Source: DAIDKA01 sp036267975 (GTDB taxonomy: Bacteria; Pseudomonadota; Gammaproteobacteria; Steroidobacterales; Steroidobacteraceae). From it: a DNA stretch of 64,000 bases. Where the stretch lies: positions 62,001 to 126,000 of the forward strand of contig DATAVA010000028.1 of the NCBI GenBank assembly GCA_036267975.1. Reading direction: 5' to 3'. This document shows positions 17,445-28,566 of the stretch, one piece after another. The notes under the pieces were generated by a model. It saw only the letters and a program-made list of their open reading frames with translations, made no database searches and had not been told where the DNA came from. The position numbers were made by a program, and so were the translations under genes. The number at the start of each line of letters is the position of its first letter. Position 1 is the first letter of the stretch.

Positions 17445-18064
17445 GCCGCCCCCTCCACGTCGGTCTGACGGGCGGGATCGCCAGCGGCAAGTCCACTGTT
17501 GGCGGCCTGTTCGCGGCCCTGGGCGTGCCGGTCATCGATACCGATCAGATCGCCCGCGACCTCGTCGCACCGGGCAGCCCGTTGCTGGCTCGGCTTATCA
17601 GCCATTTCGGCGCGCAGCTGCTCACGCCCGCCGGGGAGCTCGACCGGCGCGCCCTGCGCGAGCGGGTGTTCGCGCACGCCGCAGACCGCGCCGCGCTCGA
17701 GGCTGTGATGCACCCGGCCATCATGGCGGAACTTCGACGGCGCGCGCAGCGGGCCGGCGGCGCCTATCAGCTGTGGGTCATTCCATTGCTGGCCGAGCAT
17801 GACCTCGGCGCCACCGTTGACCGGGTGCTGGTGGTGGACTGCGCCGAGAATCTGCAGCTGCAGCGGGTGCAGGTCCGCGACGGCGTGACGCTGGCCCAGG
17901 CGCGGGCGGTGCTGGCCGCGCAGGCCACCCGTGAAACGCGACTGGCGCTCGCCGATGATGTGATCGTGAACGTGGGCGACCTCGCGCAGCTGCGCGAGCA
18001 GGTCGAAAGCCTCCATACCCGCTACGGCACTCTGGCGCGCGAGACCCCGCGTCAAGCACAATAG
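17441..18064 (+). CDS. coaE: Dephospho-CoA kinase
   Basis: 207 residues from TTG 17441, which overlaps the pilD stop by 4 bases; the conserved N-terminus (HVGLTGGIASGKST) begins six codons later, so this start fits. The enzyme phosphorylates the 3'-OH of dephospho-CoA in the last step of CoA synthesis. The P-loop is GGIASGKST. VIDTDQIARDLV and HPAIMAEL are the family's substrate-binding segments. The pilD-coaE-zapD-yacG order is a well-known gammaproteobacterial string with no evident functional link to pili. Confidence 0.93.
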   Translation: MSRPLHVGLTGGIASGKSTVGGLFAALGVPVIDTDQIARDLVAPGSPLLARLISHFGAQLLTPAGELDRRALRERVFAHAADRAALEAVMHPAIMAELRRRAQRAGGAYQLWVIPLLAEHDLGATVDRVLVVDCAENLQLQRVQVRDGVTLAQARAVLAAQATRETRLALADDVIVNVGDLAQLREQVESLHTRYGTLARETPRQAQ

Positions 18065-18068
18065 CGGG

Positions 18069-18884
18069 ATGAGTGAAACCCAACAGCAGGTCGCACCACC
18101 GGTCTTCGAGACCAATGAGGGCACGATCGTCTTCGAGCAACCGCTCAACGAACGGATGCGGACCTTCATGCGCCTGGACTTTCTGTACAACCAGGCGCTG
18201 TACCAGAGCGAGATCGCGACCGCGGCCAGCGCGCGCGCGGCGATGTCGGGGCTGCTCGATATCCTCTCGATCACGACGCGCAGTGACATGCGCTCGGACG
18301 CGCTCAAGGAGCTCGAGCGCCACCTTACACACCTGAATGAGTTTCAGACGCGGCCCGGCGTCGATGCCGCGCGCTTGAAGACAGTCATCGCCAACCTCGG
18401 CCGGCTGCGCGCCGACCTGATGGACGCCGGTTCGGCCTTCCTGCAGCCCATCCGCGATTCGGAGTTCCTGAATTCCATCAAGCTGCGCAGCGCCATCCCC
18501 GGCGGCACCTGCGAGTTCGACCTGCCGGAATACTTCTGCTGGCTCAGTCAGCCCGCCGAGGCGCGGATGCGGGCCTTCGGTGAGTGGCTGGGTCTGCTGC
18601 GCCCGCTGTGTGATGCGATCGCCGAGTTGCTGTGGCTGACGCGTCAGGCCGGCCGCAGTCGCCACGAGATCGCCAAGGGCGGGGTGTTCATGATCCCCTT
18701 CGACCGGGACGCGCCGGCGCAGCTGCTGCGCATCGCGCTGCCGGCGCAGGATGGCCTGTTCCCGGAAATCAGCGGTGGCGGCCAGCATCGCTGCAACGTC
18801 CGCTTCCTGAAGTGGAATGGGCTCAATGCCCGCGCCGCGCAGATCGAAGAGGATGTGCCGTTCACACTGACCATCTGCGCTTAA
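18069..18884 (+). CDS. zapD: Cell division protein ZapD
   Basis: 271 residues, somewhat longer than E. coli ZapD (about 247). ZapD binds the FtsZ C-terminal peptide and bundles protofilaments at the Z-ring. Family-typical stretches are FEQPLNERMRTFMRLDFLY near the N-terminus, FDLPEYFCWL in the middle and NVRFLKWNG near the end. It lies 4 bases after coaE and 9 bases before yacG. Its partner ftsZ is at 25295-26506. Confidence 0.92.
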   Translation: MSETQQQVAPPVFETNEGTIVFEQPLNERMRTFMRLDFLYNQALYQSEIATAASARAAMSGLLDILSITTRSDMRSDALKELERHLTHLNEFQTRPGVDAARLKTVIANLGRLRADLMDAGSAFLQPIRDSEFLNSIKLRSAIPGGTCEFDLPEYFCWLSQPAEARMRAFGEWLGLLRPLCDAIAELLWLTRQAGRSRHEIAKGGVFMIPFDRDAPAQLLRIALPAQDGLFPEISGGGQHRCNVRFLKWNGLNARAAQIEEDVPFTLTICA

Positions 18885-18893
18885 GGGCGCCGC

Positions 18894-19073
18894 ATGCCAC
18901 CCACCGTGAAGTGCCCGACCTGCGGGCGCAGCATCGAATGGTCGCAGCAGTCGCCGTTTCGGCCGTTCTGCAGCGAGCGTTGCCGGATCATTGATCTGGG
19001 GGCATGGCTGTCCGAAAAGCACGCCATTCCCGGCACGGAATCCGAGCCCGAGCCGGATTCACCCGAGGATTGA
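18894..19073 (+). CDS. yacG: DNA gyrase inhibitor YacG (zinc protein)
   Basis: 59 residues. It has a CPTC pair near the N-terminus and CSERC about 19 residues later, which together bind one zinc. FCSERCRIIDLGAWLSEKH is the family hallmark and leads into an acidic tail. In E. coli YacG binds GyrB and inhibits gyrase. The gene follows zapD by 9 bases and ends one base before the stop of the convergent gene. Confidence 0.9.
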   Translation: MPPTVKCPTCGRSIEWSQQSPFRPFCSERCRIIDLGAWLSEKHAIPGTESEPEPDSPED

Positions 19074-19463
19074 TCAGGGGAACTTGATTTTCCCGCCGCC
19101 AACCGGACCCGCGCCGATGCTGCCGGCATCCGGGACCACGATGCGCGAAGCCTGTTCGCGGCGCATTTCACGGGCCTCCTCGATGGCTTCATCCAGCGCC
19201 AATTTGACGGCGTCGGGGAAGCGGTCCAACGCCTCCTGCAGTGTCGCCGCCTCGATGTCGAAGCCCAGCGGCAACACCCCGCCGGGGGTCAGCAACTGCG
19301 TCTGGCCGGAGAACAGTACCGGGCGCGTGGTGTCCACGGAGCCATCCGTGGTCACGGGAGTCATGCGCCGCAGCGTACCGGCGCGCCGATCGGTAAAGAT
19401 CTCCTCGCGATAGAGGTTGGCGGCGTCGAGTTTGATTTCCGGGAGCTCGGGTTGCTGGGCCAT
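19074..19463 (-). CDS. Conserved-looking protein of unknown function
   Basis: 129 residues from ATG 19463. I do not recognise the family. The sequence is acidic in the middle, with KLALDEAIEEAREMRREQA forming a likely amphipathic helix (about residues 86-104). It ends in a glycine-rich tail (GAGPVGGGKIKFP). No membrane segment, signal peptide or metal motif is visible. It is the last gene of a minus-strand run secA-mutT-this gene, 31 bases after mutT, and its stop abuts that of yacG. The clean start, codon use and spacing support a real gene. Confidence 0.65.
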   Translation of the reverse strand: MAQQPELPEIKLDAANLYREEIFTDRRAGTLRRMTPVTTDGSVDTTRPVLFSGQTQLLTPGGVLPLGFDIEAATLQEALDRFPDAVKLALDEAIEEAREMRREQASRIVVPDAGSIGAGPVGGGKIKFP

Positions 19464-19494
19464 GTCGGTTACTCGGTGTCGGAACGGTATTGGG

Positions 19495-19899
19495 TCATTG
19501 TAACAGCCGCTGCAGAGCTTCGATAAAGGGACGGTCAGCTTCGAGAATATCCTGCTGGCCCAGATCCGCGGCCGCCACCCACTGCAACTGCTGACCGTCG
19601 AGGCCGCGGGGCGCACCGGCAAAATCCCGTACGATCCAGAAGGACAATTCCACGCTCCGGTCCGGATAGTGATGGGTCAGGCGCAGGCAGAACTGCGGTG
19701 CGCGCGCCTCGACCCCCAGCTCTTCGCGCAATTCGCGGACCAGGGCCTCGCTTTCGGTCTCCCGCACGGCCACCTTGCCGCCCGGAAACTCCCAGCGGCC
19801 CCCCATGTGCTTGTGCGCGGGCCGCTGCGCGATCAGCACGCGGCCGCGCGCATCACACAAGGCGCCGGCCACCACCCGCAGCGTGGCAGGTGCGCTCAC
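19495..19899 (-). CDS. mutT: 8-oxo-dGTP diphosphatase MutT (Nudix hydrolase)
   Basis: 134 residues from GTG 19899, one base after the secA stop; longer upstream readings would run back into secA. MutT removes 8-oxo-dGTP from the nucleotide pool and prevents A:T to C:G mutations. The full Nudix box is present: GGKVAVRE then RELREELGV, with the REXXEE core. The N-terminal strand VVAGALCDARGRVLIAQRP and the WEFPGGK entry to the box match E. coli MutT (129 residues). The secA-mutT order is conserved in many gammaproteobacteria. Confidence 0.92.
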   Translation of the reverse strand: MSAPATLRVVAGALCDARGRVLIAQRPAHKHMGGRWEFPGGKVAVRETESEALVRELREELGVEARAPQFCLRLTHHYPDRSVELSFWIVRDFAGAPRGLDGQQLQWVAAADLGQQDILEADRPFIEALQRLLQ

Positions 19900-19900
19900 G

Positions 19901-22705
<2,805 letters not shown>

Positions 22706-22794
22706 AAAGACATCCTGGTCAAAAAATTGAATTGCGCCAAACACTTACGATGTCTTCGGGCGCAGCGGAGCGGCGTATTGTACGCGAAATGGGG

Positions 22795-22812
22795 GCGCCC
22801 GGATCCGGGCGC
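22795..22812. terminator. 18-bp perfect palindrome between the M23 gene and secA
   Basis: GCGCCCGGA followed by its exact complement TCCGGGCGC, 18-35 bases past the stop of the minus-strand M23 peptidase gene. It has no T-tract and an AT centre. It probably acts as a transcript-end hairpin before the secA promoter region. Confidence 0.5.
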
Positions 22813-22830
22813 AAGGGCTCACGGCCCGAT

Positions 22831-23751
22831 TCAGCGTTTGACGAAGATCAGCGGGTCAATCTGGGTCCCGTTGTGCAGGACCTCGAAGTGCACATGAGGA
22901 CCGGTCGAATGTCCGGTCGAACCCATCAGGGCGATGTGCTCGCCGCGCGTCACGCTCTGCCCGACTGCCACCAGGGTGCTCTCGTTGTGCGCATAGCGGG
23001 TGATGTAGCCATTGCCATGGTTGATCTCCACCAGGGTGCCATAGCCGCTGCGCTCACCCGCCCAGGTAACGATCCCGGCTGCGACGGCCACCACCGGCTC
23101 ACCCTCGGTCCCCGCGAAATCCAAGCCTTTGTGGAAGCCTTCCTCGCCGGTGAAAGGATCACTGCGCTCGCCGAAATACGAGGAGATCGCGCCCTCTCCG
23201 ACGGGCCTGCCGGCCGGACGCACCGAGTCGCTGATCTTGCGCCCGACGATCACATTCTCCAGCGCCGACAGCTGCACATCGCGCAGGTCAACCCGTTGTT
23301 CCAGCTGTATTAACTGTGAGCTGATGTCCGGAATCTCGGTGCTCGTGGCACCCGCGCCGGGCAGCGCTGGCGCCGCCGTGGGCTCATCATCGAAATTGAA
23401 CTGGCGTCGGTCCACGTTGGCCATGGTCGTGAGGCGCTTGCCCAGTGCATCGATGCGGATGATGTGGGCATCCAGCTGGCCGAGCCGCCGCGCAATGGCG
23501 TCCACCCGGTCCTGGACCCGGGCACGCATTTCGACGATTTCGGACTTCTGCTCGGCGAGAACCCGGCTCCAGCCCTTCGGGTCAGTCGGCGTGCCGCCCG
23601 CATGAGCGCCCAGCTGCACGCCGATGGCGAACGCCGTCCCCACCGTCCCGAGCACCACCAGGGCGCAGATCACCAGTGTCAGGGGATGCGCCAGATCGAA
23701 ATACCTCGAGCGACCGCCACCGTGTCGCCCGGAAAAAACTATGATGTTCAC
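22831..23751 (-). CDS. M23 (LytM-type) peptidase, membrane-anchored
   Basis: 306 residues from GTG 23751; an earlier ATG at 23877 would add 42 residues with no family features and overlap the divergent gene. A single N-terminal helix (LTLVICALVVLGTVGTAFAI) anchors the protein facing the periplasm. A coiled-coil region (EIVEMRARVQDRVDAIARRL) follows. The C-terminal LytM domain carries the zinc ligands in HKGLDFAG and HVHFEV and looks catalytically complete. Such proteins cleave peptidoglycan cross-links or help activate amidases at division. Its place beside secA, dciA and lpxC, at the end of the dcw region, is a common proteobacterial arrangement. Confidence 0.88.
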   Translation of the reverse strand: MNIIVFSGRHGGGRSRYFDLAHPLTLVICALVVLGTVGTAFAIGVQLGAHAGGTPTDPKGWSRVLAEQKSEIVEMRARVQDRVDAIARRLGQLDAHIIRIDALGKRLTTMANVDRRQFNFDDEPTAAPALPGAGATSTEIPDISSQLIQLEQRVDLRDVQLSALENVIVGRKISDSVRPAGRPVGEGAISSYFGERSDPFTGEEGFHKGLDFAGTEGEPVVAVAAGIVTWAGERSGYGTLVEINHGNGYITRYAHNESTLVAVGQSVTRGEHIALMGSTGHSTGPHVHFEVLHNGTQIDPLIFVKR

Positions 23752-23798
23752 GCCAGCTAGCCTTACGCATTCATACCCTGCCCGACTTACCCTCGAAT

Positions 23799-24188
23799 AT
23801 GCAGAAGAAGCCCTACAGTGACAAGGCGAATACCGGTCGTGGTTCGCGGATAACACCAACCGGCAGACCCAGGTCACGCAATTCGATGGATTCTGTTAAA
23901 GACCTGCTGTTGCGCTCCACGCCGGCACTGGCGGGGCTGCAGCGTGAGGCGCTGCGGCAGCACGACTGGCTGCAATGGGTGCAGCGCGAGTTACCGCACG
24001 AACTGGCCAGCCACGTGACCGGGGCCACGGAGCAGGCCGGGGAACTTGTCATATTCGCGGAGTCGGCCGTATGGGGTGTGCGGCTGCGCTACGCCGCGCC
24101 GCAGCTGCTCGGCGTCATCGGCCGCCAGCAGGCCACGATCACCGGGGTGAGGATCCGGGTAGTGCCGCGCGGGGCGGCGAAGAGCTAG
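23799..24188 (+). CDS. DUF721 protein, DciA-like
   Basis: 129 residues, or about 100 if the start is ATG 23886 (MDSVKDLLL). The KH-like DUF721 core is visible: DWLQWVQRELPHELASHV, VIFAESAVWGVRLRYAAPQLL, then VRIRVVP. DciA recruits or loads the replicative helicase in bacteria lacking DnaC/DnaI loaders. The basic N-terminal 30 residues, if translated, would resemble the flexible DNA-binding tail of such proteins. It lies divergent from the M23 gene and convergent with lpxC (8 bases apart), the usual place of DUF721 genes in this class. Confidence 0.75.
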   Translation: MQKKPYSDKANTGRGSRITPTGRPRSRNSMDSVKDLLLRSTPALAGLQREALRQHDWLQWVQRELPHELASHVTGATEQAGELVIFAESAVWGVRLRYAAPQLLGVIGRQQATITGVRIRVVPRGAAKS

Positions 24189-24196
24189 GCGCGGTC

Positions 24197-25126
24197 TCAG
24201 TAGACCGAGGAGGCGTGCGCCAAGGCCGGCGCCTCCACATACGCGATCGGCGCATCCGAGTGCTTCTCGAATGTGACCTCCTCCCATGAGGATTGGGTCG
24301 ACAGCAAGGCGCGCAGCAGCTTGTTGTTCAGAGCATGCCCGGATTTGTAGCCGCTGAACTCGCCGATCAGGCTGTGACCGAGCAGATACAGGTCGCCAAT
24401 CGCATCCAGGATCTTGTGTTTCACGAACTCATCTTCGTAACGCAGTCCATCCTCATTCAATACCCGTACATCATCCAGCACGATGGCATTGTCAAGATTG
24501 CCGCCGAGGGCGAGATTGCGGGCGCGCATCATCTCAAGATCACGCATGAAACCAAAGGTGCGCGCGCGGCTGATTTCCTTCAGAAAGGAAGTCGTCGAAA
24601 AATCCATTGAGGCGCGCTGCGCGTGCCGTTTGAAGATCGGGTGATTGAATTCAATCTCGAAATTGACCTTGAAGCCGTCGAACGGTTCAAACATCGCCCA
24701 TTTGTCGCCATCGCTGACCTTGAGCGACTCGGTGATGCGGATGAAGCGCTTCGGCGTCAGCTGTTCCTCGATGCCGGCTGATTGCAGCAGGAACACGAAA
24801 TGACTCGCGCTGCCGTCCATGATGGGGACTTCCGGCGCACTGACTTCGACGACGGCGTTGTCGATGCCGAGACCGGCGAACGCCGACAACAGATGTTCGA
24901 CCGTTGCGACGCGCGCTTCGCCGCTGACCAGCGTCGTGCCCAGCTGCGTGTCGCCGACATTCCTGGCGTGCGCCACCACCGTCGCGAATTCACCCAGGTC
25001 GGAGCGTCGAAACAGAATTCCGGTGTCCGGTGCGGCGGGCCGCAGCGTCATCAGGATTTTTTTCCCGGTATGCAATCCGACGCCGGAGGCGCGGATCGTG
25101 TTCTTCAAAGTGCGTTGTCCGACCAT
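24197..25126 (-). CDS. lpxC: UDP-3-O-acyl-N-acetylglucosamine deacetylase LpxC
   Basis: 309 residues from ATG 25126 (MVGQRTLKNTIRASGVGLH), close to E. coli (305). The zinc deacetylase commits UDP-acyl-GlcNAc to lipid A. Zinc ligands are in VEHLLSAFAGLG and in KHKILDAIGDLYLLGH (His and Asp). The closing GYKSGHALN carries the catalytic His. The N-terminal VGLHTGKK motif is typical. It is the last gene of the dcw region, after a 168-base gap from ftsZ, and probably has its own promoter. The AlaAla-rich degradation tail seen in E. coli is only weakly matched here (APALAHASSVY). Confidence 0.95.
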   Translation of the reverse strand: MVGQRTLKNTIRASGVGLHTGKKILMTLRPAAPDTGILFRRSDLGEFATVVAHARNVGDTQLGTTLVSGEARVATVEHLLSAFAGLGIDNAVVEVSAPEVPIMDGSASHFVFLLQSAGIEEQLTPKRFIRITESLKVSDGDKWAMFEPFDGFKVNFEIEFNHPIFKRHAQRASMDFSTTSFLKEISRARTFGFMRDLEMMRARNLALGGNLDNAIVLDDVRVLNEDGLRYEDEFVKHKILDAIGDLYLLGHSLIGEFSGYKSGHALNNKLLRALLSTQSSWEEVTFEKHSDAPIAYVEAPALAHASSVY

Positions 25127-25198
25127 AAGATTCTCGAGATGCCCGGAGCTTTCGCACCCATCGGACCCGTCCTGCAACGGGCCCGAAGGTCCCTTTCG

Positions 25199-25219
25199 CC
25201 GGGCGCACCTTGCGCCCGG
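25199..25219. terminator. Hairpin between ftsZ and lpxC
   Basis: A perfect 9-bp stem (CCGGGCGCA / TGCGCCCGG) with a CCT loop in the 168-base gap, 76 bases past the ftsZ stop on the minus strand. There is no T-tract. It may end or attenuate dcw transcription before lpxC. Confidence 0.5.
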
Positions 25220-25294
25220 TGTATCCGGCACGCCTACCGTATCACAGCCGAAGGCATCGATTCGCTGCGTACGTCAGAGGCGGGCCGCTCGCTC

Positions 25295-26506
25295 TCAGTC
25301 AGCCTGACGCCGCAGAAACGCCGGAATATCCAGCAAGTCCTCCGAGTCAGTATCCGGACGCAGGCCATCTCCGACAGCACGCTGCCGCTGATAGGTCGGC
25401 TTGTCGAGGTCAGCGTAATTCGGATTCATGGCTGGTTTGGCCCGCGAAACCACGCGCATCGGCGGGGCCTGGGCGTGGGCTTCACGGCCCATCTCGCGAC
25501 CCATCATCCCGCTCAGCGCATGGCCTGTCGGCACGCGCGCAGCAGCCGCCGGCCGGCCGAGGCCCGTCGCCACTACGGTGACGCGCACCACGTCCGTCAG
25601 TTCCGGATCGATCACGGTGCCGACCACGACGGTCGCATCCTCCGAGGCGAACTGTTTCACGATGTTGCCTACTTCCTGGAATTCACCGATCGACAGGTCC
25701 ATGCCCGCCGTGACGTTGACCAGAATGCCGTGGGCACCGGCAAGGTTGATGTCCTCGAGCAGTGGTGAAGACACGGCAGCCTCGGCAGCCGCGCGCGCGC
25801 GACCCTCGCCACTGGCAACACCAGAGCCCATCATCGCCATGCCGGTTTCGGCCATCACCGTACGCACGTCGGCAAAGTCGACGTTGATCAGACCCGGGCG
25901 GGTGATCAGTTCGGCAATGCCCTGCACCGCGCCCTGCAGCACCTGATTGGCGGACTTGAACGCATCCAGCAGCGTGGTCTGTGCGCCCAGCACGGTCAGC
26001 AGCTTCTGGTTCGGAATAGTGATCAGCGAGTCGCAGTACTTGGCCAGTTCCGCCAGTCCGTGCTCGGCCACCAGTGAACGCTTGCCGCCCTCCATCTCAA
26101 ACGGACGGGTCACCACGGCGACCGTGAGAATGCCCATCTCCTTGGCGACCTGCGCCACCACGGGTGCTGCGCCGGTGCCCGTACCACCACCCATGCCGGC
26201 GGTGATGAACAGCATGTCGCAGCCTTCGACCAGTTCAACGATCCGGTCGCGATCCTCCATCGCGGCCTGACGACCCACTTCCGGGTCGGCGCCGGCGCCG
26301 AGGCCCTTGGTCATATTGCAGCCGATCTGCAGTGCGGTCTTCACCTTGGAGTGCTTCAAGGCTTGCGCATCGGTGTTGATACACATGAAGTCCACACCGT
26401 CGATCCCAGTGGTCACCATGTGCGCGACAGCGTTGCCGCCGCCACCGCCCACACCAATCACCTTGATTACGGCACTCTGGCTGTATGCATCCATCAGTTC
26501 AAACAT
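25295..26506 (-). CDS. ftsZ: Cell division GTPase FtsZ
   Basis: 403-residue tubulin homologue that forms the Z-ring. The GTP-binding signature GGGTGTGAAPV and the N-terminal IKVIGVGGGGGNAVAHM are present, with the T7 loop NVDFADVRTVM providing the catalytic Asp for the neighbouring subunit. The C-terminal peptide DIPAFLRRQAD binds FtsA, ZipA and ZapD. It lies 46 bases after ftsA. Length and order are normal. Confidence 0.98.
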   Translation of the reverse strand: MFELMDAYSQSAVIKVIGVGGGGGNAVAHMVTTGIDGVDFMCINTDAQALKHSKVKTALQIGCNMTKGLGAGADPEVGRQAAMEDRDRIVELVEGCDMLFITAGMGGGTGTGAAPVVAQVAKEMGILTVAVVTRPFEMEGGKRSLVAEHGLAELAKYCDSLITIPNQKLLTVLGAQTTLLDAFKSANQVLQGAVQGIAELITRPGLINVDFADVRTVMAETGMAMMGSGVASGEGRARAAAEAAVSSPLLEDINLAGAHGILVNVTAGMDLSIGEFQEVGNIVKQFASEDATVVVGTVIDPELTDVVRVTVVATGLGRPAAAARVPTGHALSGMMGREMGREAHAQAPPMRVVSRAKPAMNPNYADLDKPTYQRQRAVGDGLRPDTDSEDLLDIPAFLRRQAD

Positions 26507-26552
26507 TGCTGGCTCCTTGATCCCCGTAGCGGTCTGTGCGAATTGAAAAAAT

Positions 26553-27779
26553 CTAGAAATTGCCCTGAAACCAGGACTTCATCCGGTCAATGGCGGACTT
26601 CCCACCCGAGCGCCGCCCGCGCGTGGAAGTCGTGTTGTCACGGCCGTAGAGCAACAGCCCCACGCCCGTCGAATAAATCGGACTGCGCACGGCCTCGGCG
26701 AGGCCGGTCACGTGCTGCGGCAGACCCAGGCGTACCGGCACGTGGAAGACCTCCTCGGCCAGCTCGATCGTGCCCTCCATGCGGGCGCTGCCGCCGGTGA
26801 GCACGATCCCCGCCGCAATGGCTTCCTCGAAACCGCTGCGTCGCAGTTCATCGCGCACCAGCCCAAACAGCTCCTCGTAGCGCGGCTCAACGATCTCGGC
26901 CAGAGTCTGGCGCGCGAGACGGCGTGAAGGGCGCTCACCGACACTCGGCACTTCAATGCTTTCGTCCGGGTTGGCCAGCTGCGAGAGCGCGCACGCGTAG
27001 CGGACCTTGATGTCCTCCGCGTACTGGGTGGGCGTGCGCATCGAGACGGCGATGTCGTTGGTGACCTGGTCGCCGGCAATCGGTATCACGGCCGTGTGGC
27101 GGATGGCACCGCCCGTGAATACCGCAAGATCAGTGGTGCCACCGCCGATGTCGACCAGGCACACGCCCAGTTCGCGTTCATCCTCGGTCAGGACCGCGAA
27201 GCTCGAAGCGAGCTGCTCGAGCACGATGTCGTCGACCTCGAGGCCGCAGCGCTGGATGCACTTCTCGATGTTCTGCGCTGCACTCTCCGCCCCGGTGACG
27301 ATGTGCACCTTGGCCTCCAGGCGCACGCCGGACATGCCGATGGGATCGCGGATGCCTTCCTGGCCGTCGATCACGTAGTCCTGCGGCAGCACGTGCAGAA
27401 TCTTCTGGTCGGCGGGAATGGCCACGGCGCGTGCGGCGTCGATGACATGTTCGACATCGATGTGCGAGACCTCCCGGTCGCGGATGGCGACCACGCCGTG
27501 GGAGTTCAGGCTGCGCACGTGGCTGCCGGCGATCCCGGCATATACCGAGTGGATCTGGCAGCCGGCCATCAGCTCGGCTTCCTCCACGGCCCGCTGGATG
27601 GACTGCACCGTGGATTCGATATTGACGACCACGCCTTTCTTCAGCCCCCTGGAGGGCTGTGAGCCGACGCCGATCACTTCGATATTGCCGTCGGCGGTGA
27701 CTTCACCCACCAGCGCGACAACTTTCGATGTGCCGATATCCAACCCGACGATCAGACTACGGTCCGTACGCTTAGACAT
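26553..27779 (-). CDS. ftsA: Cell division actin-like protein FtsA
   Basis: 408 residues from ATG 27779 (MSKRTDRSLIVGLDIGTSK), which overlaps the ftsQ stop by 8 bases; earlier starts would lie within ftsQ. FtsA tethers FtsZ to the membrane. Phosphate motif 1 is VGLDIGTSKV, phosphate motif 2 CLVDIGGGTTDLAVF and the adenosine motif GIVLTGGSARMEG. The C-terminal amphipathic helix IDRMKSWFQGNF is the membrane anchor. Confidence 0.97.
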   Translation of the reverse strand: MSKRTDRSLIVGLDIGTSKVVALVGEVTADGNIEVIGVGSQPSRGLKKGVVVNIESTVQSIQRAVEEAELMAGCQIHSVYAGIAGSHVRSLNSHGVVAIRDREVSHIDVEHVIDAARAVAIPADQKILHVLPQDYVIDGQEGIRDPIGMSGVRLEAKVHIVTGAESAAQNIEKCIQRCGLEVDDIVLEQLASSFAVLTEDERELGVCLVDIGGGTTDLAVFTGGAIRHTAVIPIAGDQVTNDIAVSMRTPTQYAEDIKVRYACALSQLANPDESIEVPSVGERPSRRLARQTLAEIVEPRYEELFGLVRDELRRSGFEEAIAAGIVLTGGSARMEGTIELAEEVFHVPVRLGLPQHVTGLAEAVRSPIYSTGVGLLLYGRDNTTSTRGRRSGGKSAIDRMKSWFQGNF

Positions 27780-28566
27780 TGCGAGCATCGCCCCTGTTCT
27801 TTGCATCACCGGTGCCGCTGCGCCAGCCAATGGCAAAGCCATTCGCATAACGCATGTCGACATAGGCGATATCAGTGGCGCGCTGCGCCACGATCCTGGC
27901 AGCCGTCACCACGAAAGTGTTGAATCGTTCATCAAGGTGCTGCCGCCCCAACCGCACGGTCACACCATCATCCAGATCGAATTGCCAGGCGCCGCGCGCA
28001 TCCAGCCGCAGCGCCGTGATGCGCAGGTTCAGGTCCAGCAACCGGTCGCGCATCGCCAGGTACTGCTGCACCACGCTGGCCTGCGTGCCGTCCGGACCGG
28101 ACAGGCGCGGCAGCTCCAGCGGAATGTGCGTGGCGTCGTGGGCGAACAGGTCACCGCGGATATTGAGCAAACCGTTGTCACCCCAGCGGGCCGCCGCGAC
28201 CTGCTCGCCGATGGTCACCGTCAGGCCACTCGGCCAATCGCGCTGCACACTGACGGTGTCGACCCATGGCAGCAGCCGCACGGCCGCACGCACCTTCTCC
28301 AGATCGACACTCACCAAACCCTTGCCCACGGCGCTTTCGCGCACGGCCCGCTCCACGTCCAGAGGCGCAACGCGCTCGAAGCGCCCCGCCACCGACACCG
28401 TCGTAATGGATTGATTGAGGGCCCAGATCAGCAGCAGCACGAGCGCGCCGAGGCTGCCAAGACCGAGTGCCCAACGGCCCAGGCGCACCCATGGAATCGC
28501 CGGCAATGCCCAGCGTGAGGGCTGCCGGGCGCGGCGGCGGCGGTTGTGGGGACGCAGGTTGAACAT
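27772..28566 (-). CDS. ftsQ: Cell division protein FtsQ
   Basis: 264-residue bitopic inner-membrane protein that links early and late divisome proteins. A basic cytoplasmic tail (RRRARQPSR) precedes one helix (LGSLGALVLLLIWALNQS). The POTRA domain follows (ITTVSVAGRFERVAPLDVER), then the beta domain with LPWVDTVSVQRDWPSGLTV, the FtsQ-type signature. The ATG directly follows the ddl stop (TAGATG) and its end overlaps ftsA. Confidence 0.94.
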   Translation of the reverse strand: MFNLRPHNRRRRARQPSRWALPAIPWVRLGRWALGLGSLGALVLLLIWALNQSITTVSVAGRFERVAPLDVERAVRESAVGKGLVSVDLEKVRAAVRLLPWVDTVSVQRDWPSGLTVTIGEQVAAARWGDNGLLNIRGDLFAHDATHIPLELPRLSGPDGTQASVVQQYLAMRDRLLDLNLRITALRLDARGAWQFDLDDGVTVRLGRQHLDERFNTFVVTAARIVAQRATDIAYVDMRYANGFAIGWRSGTGDAKNRGDARNV

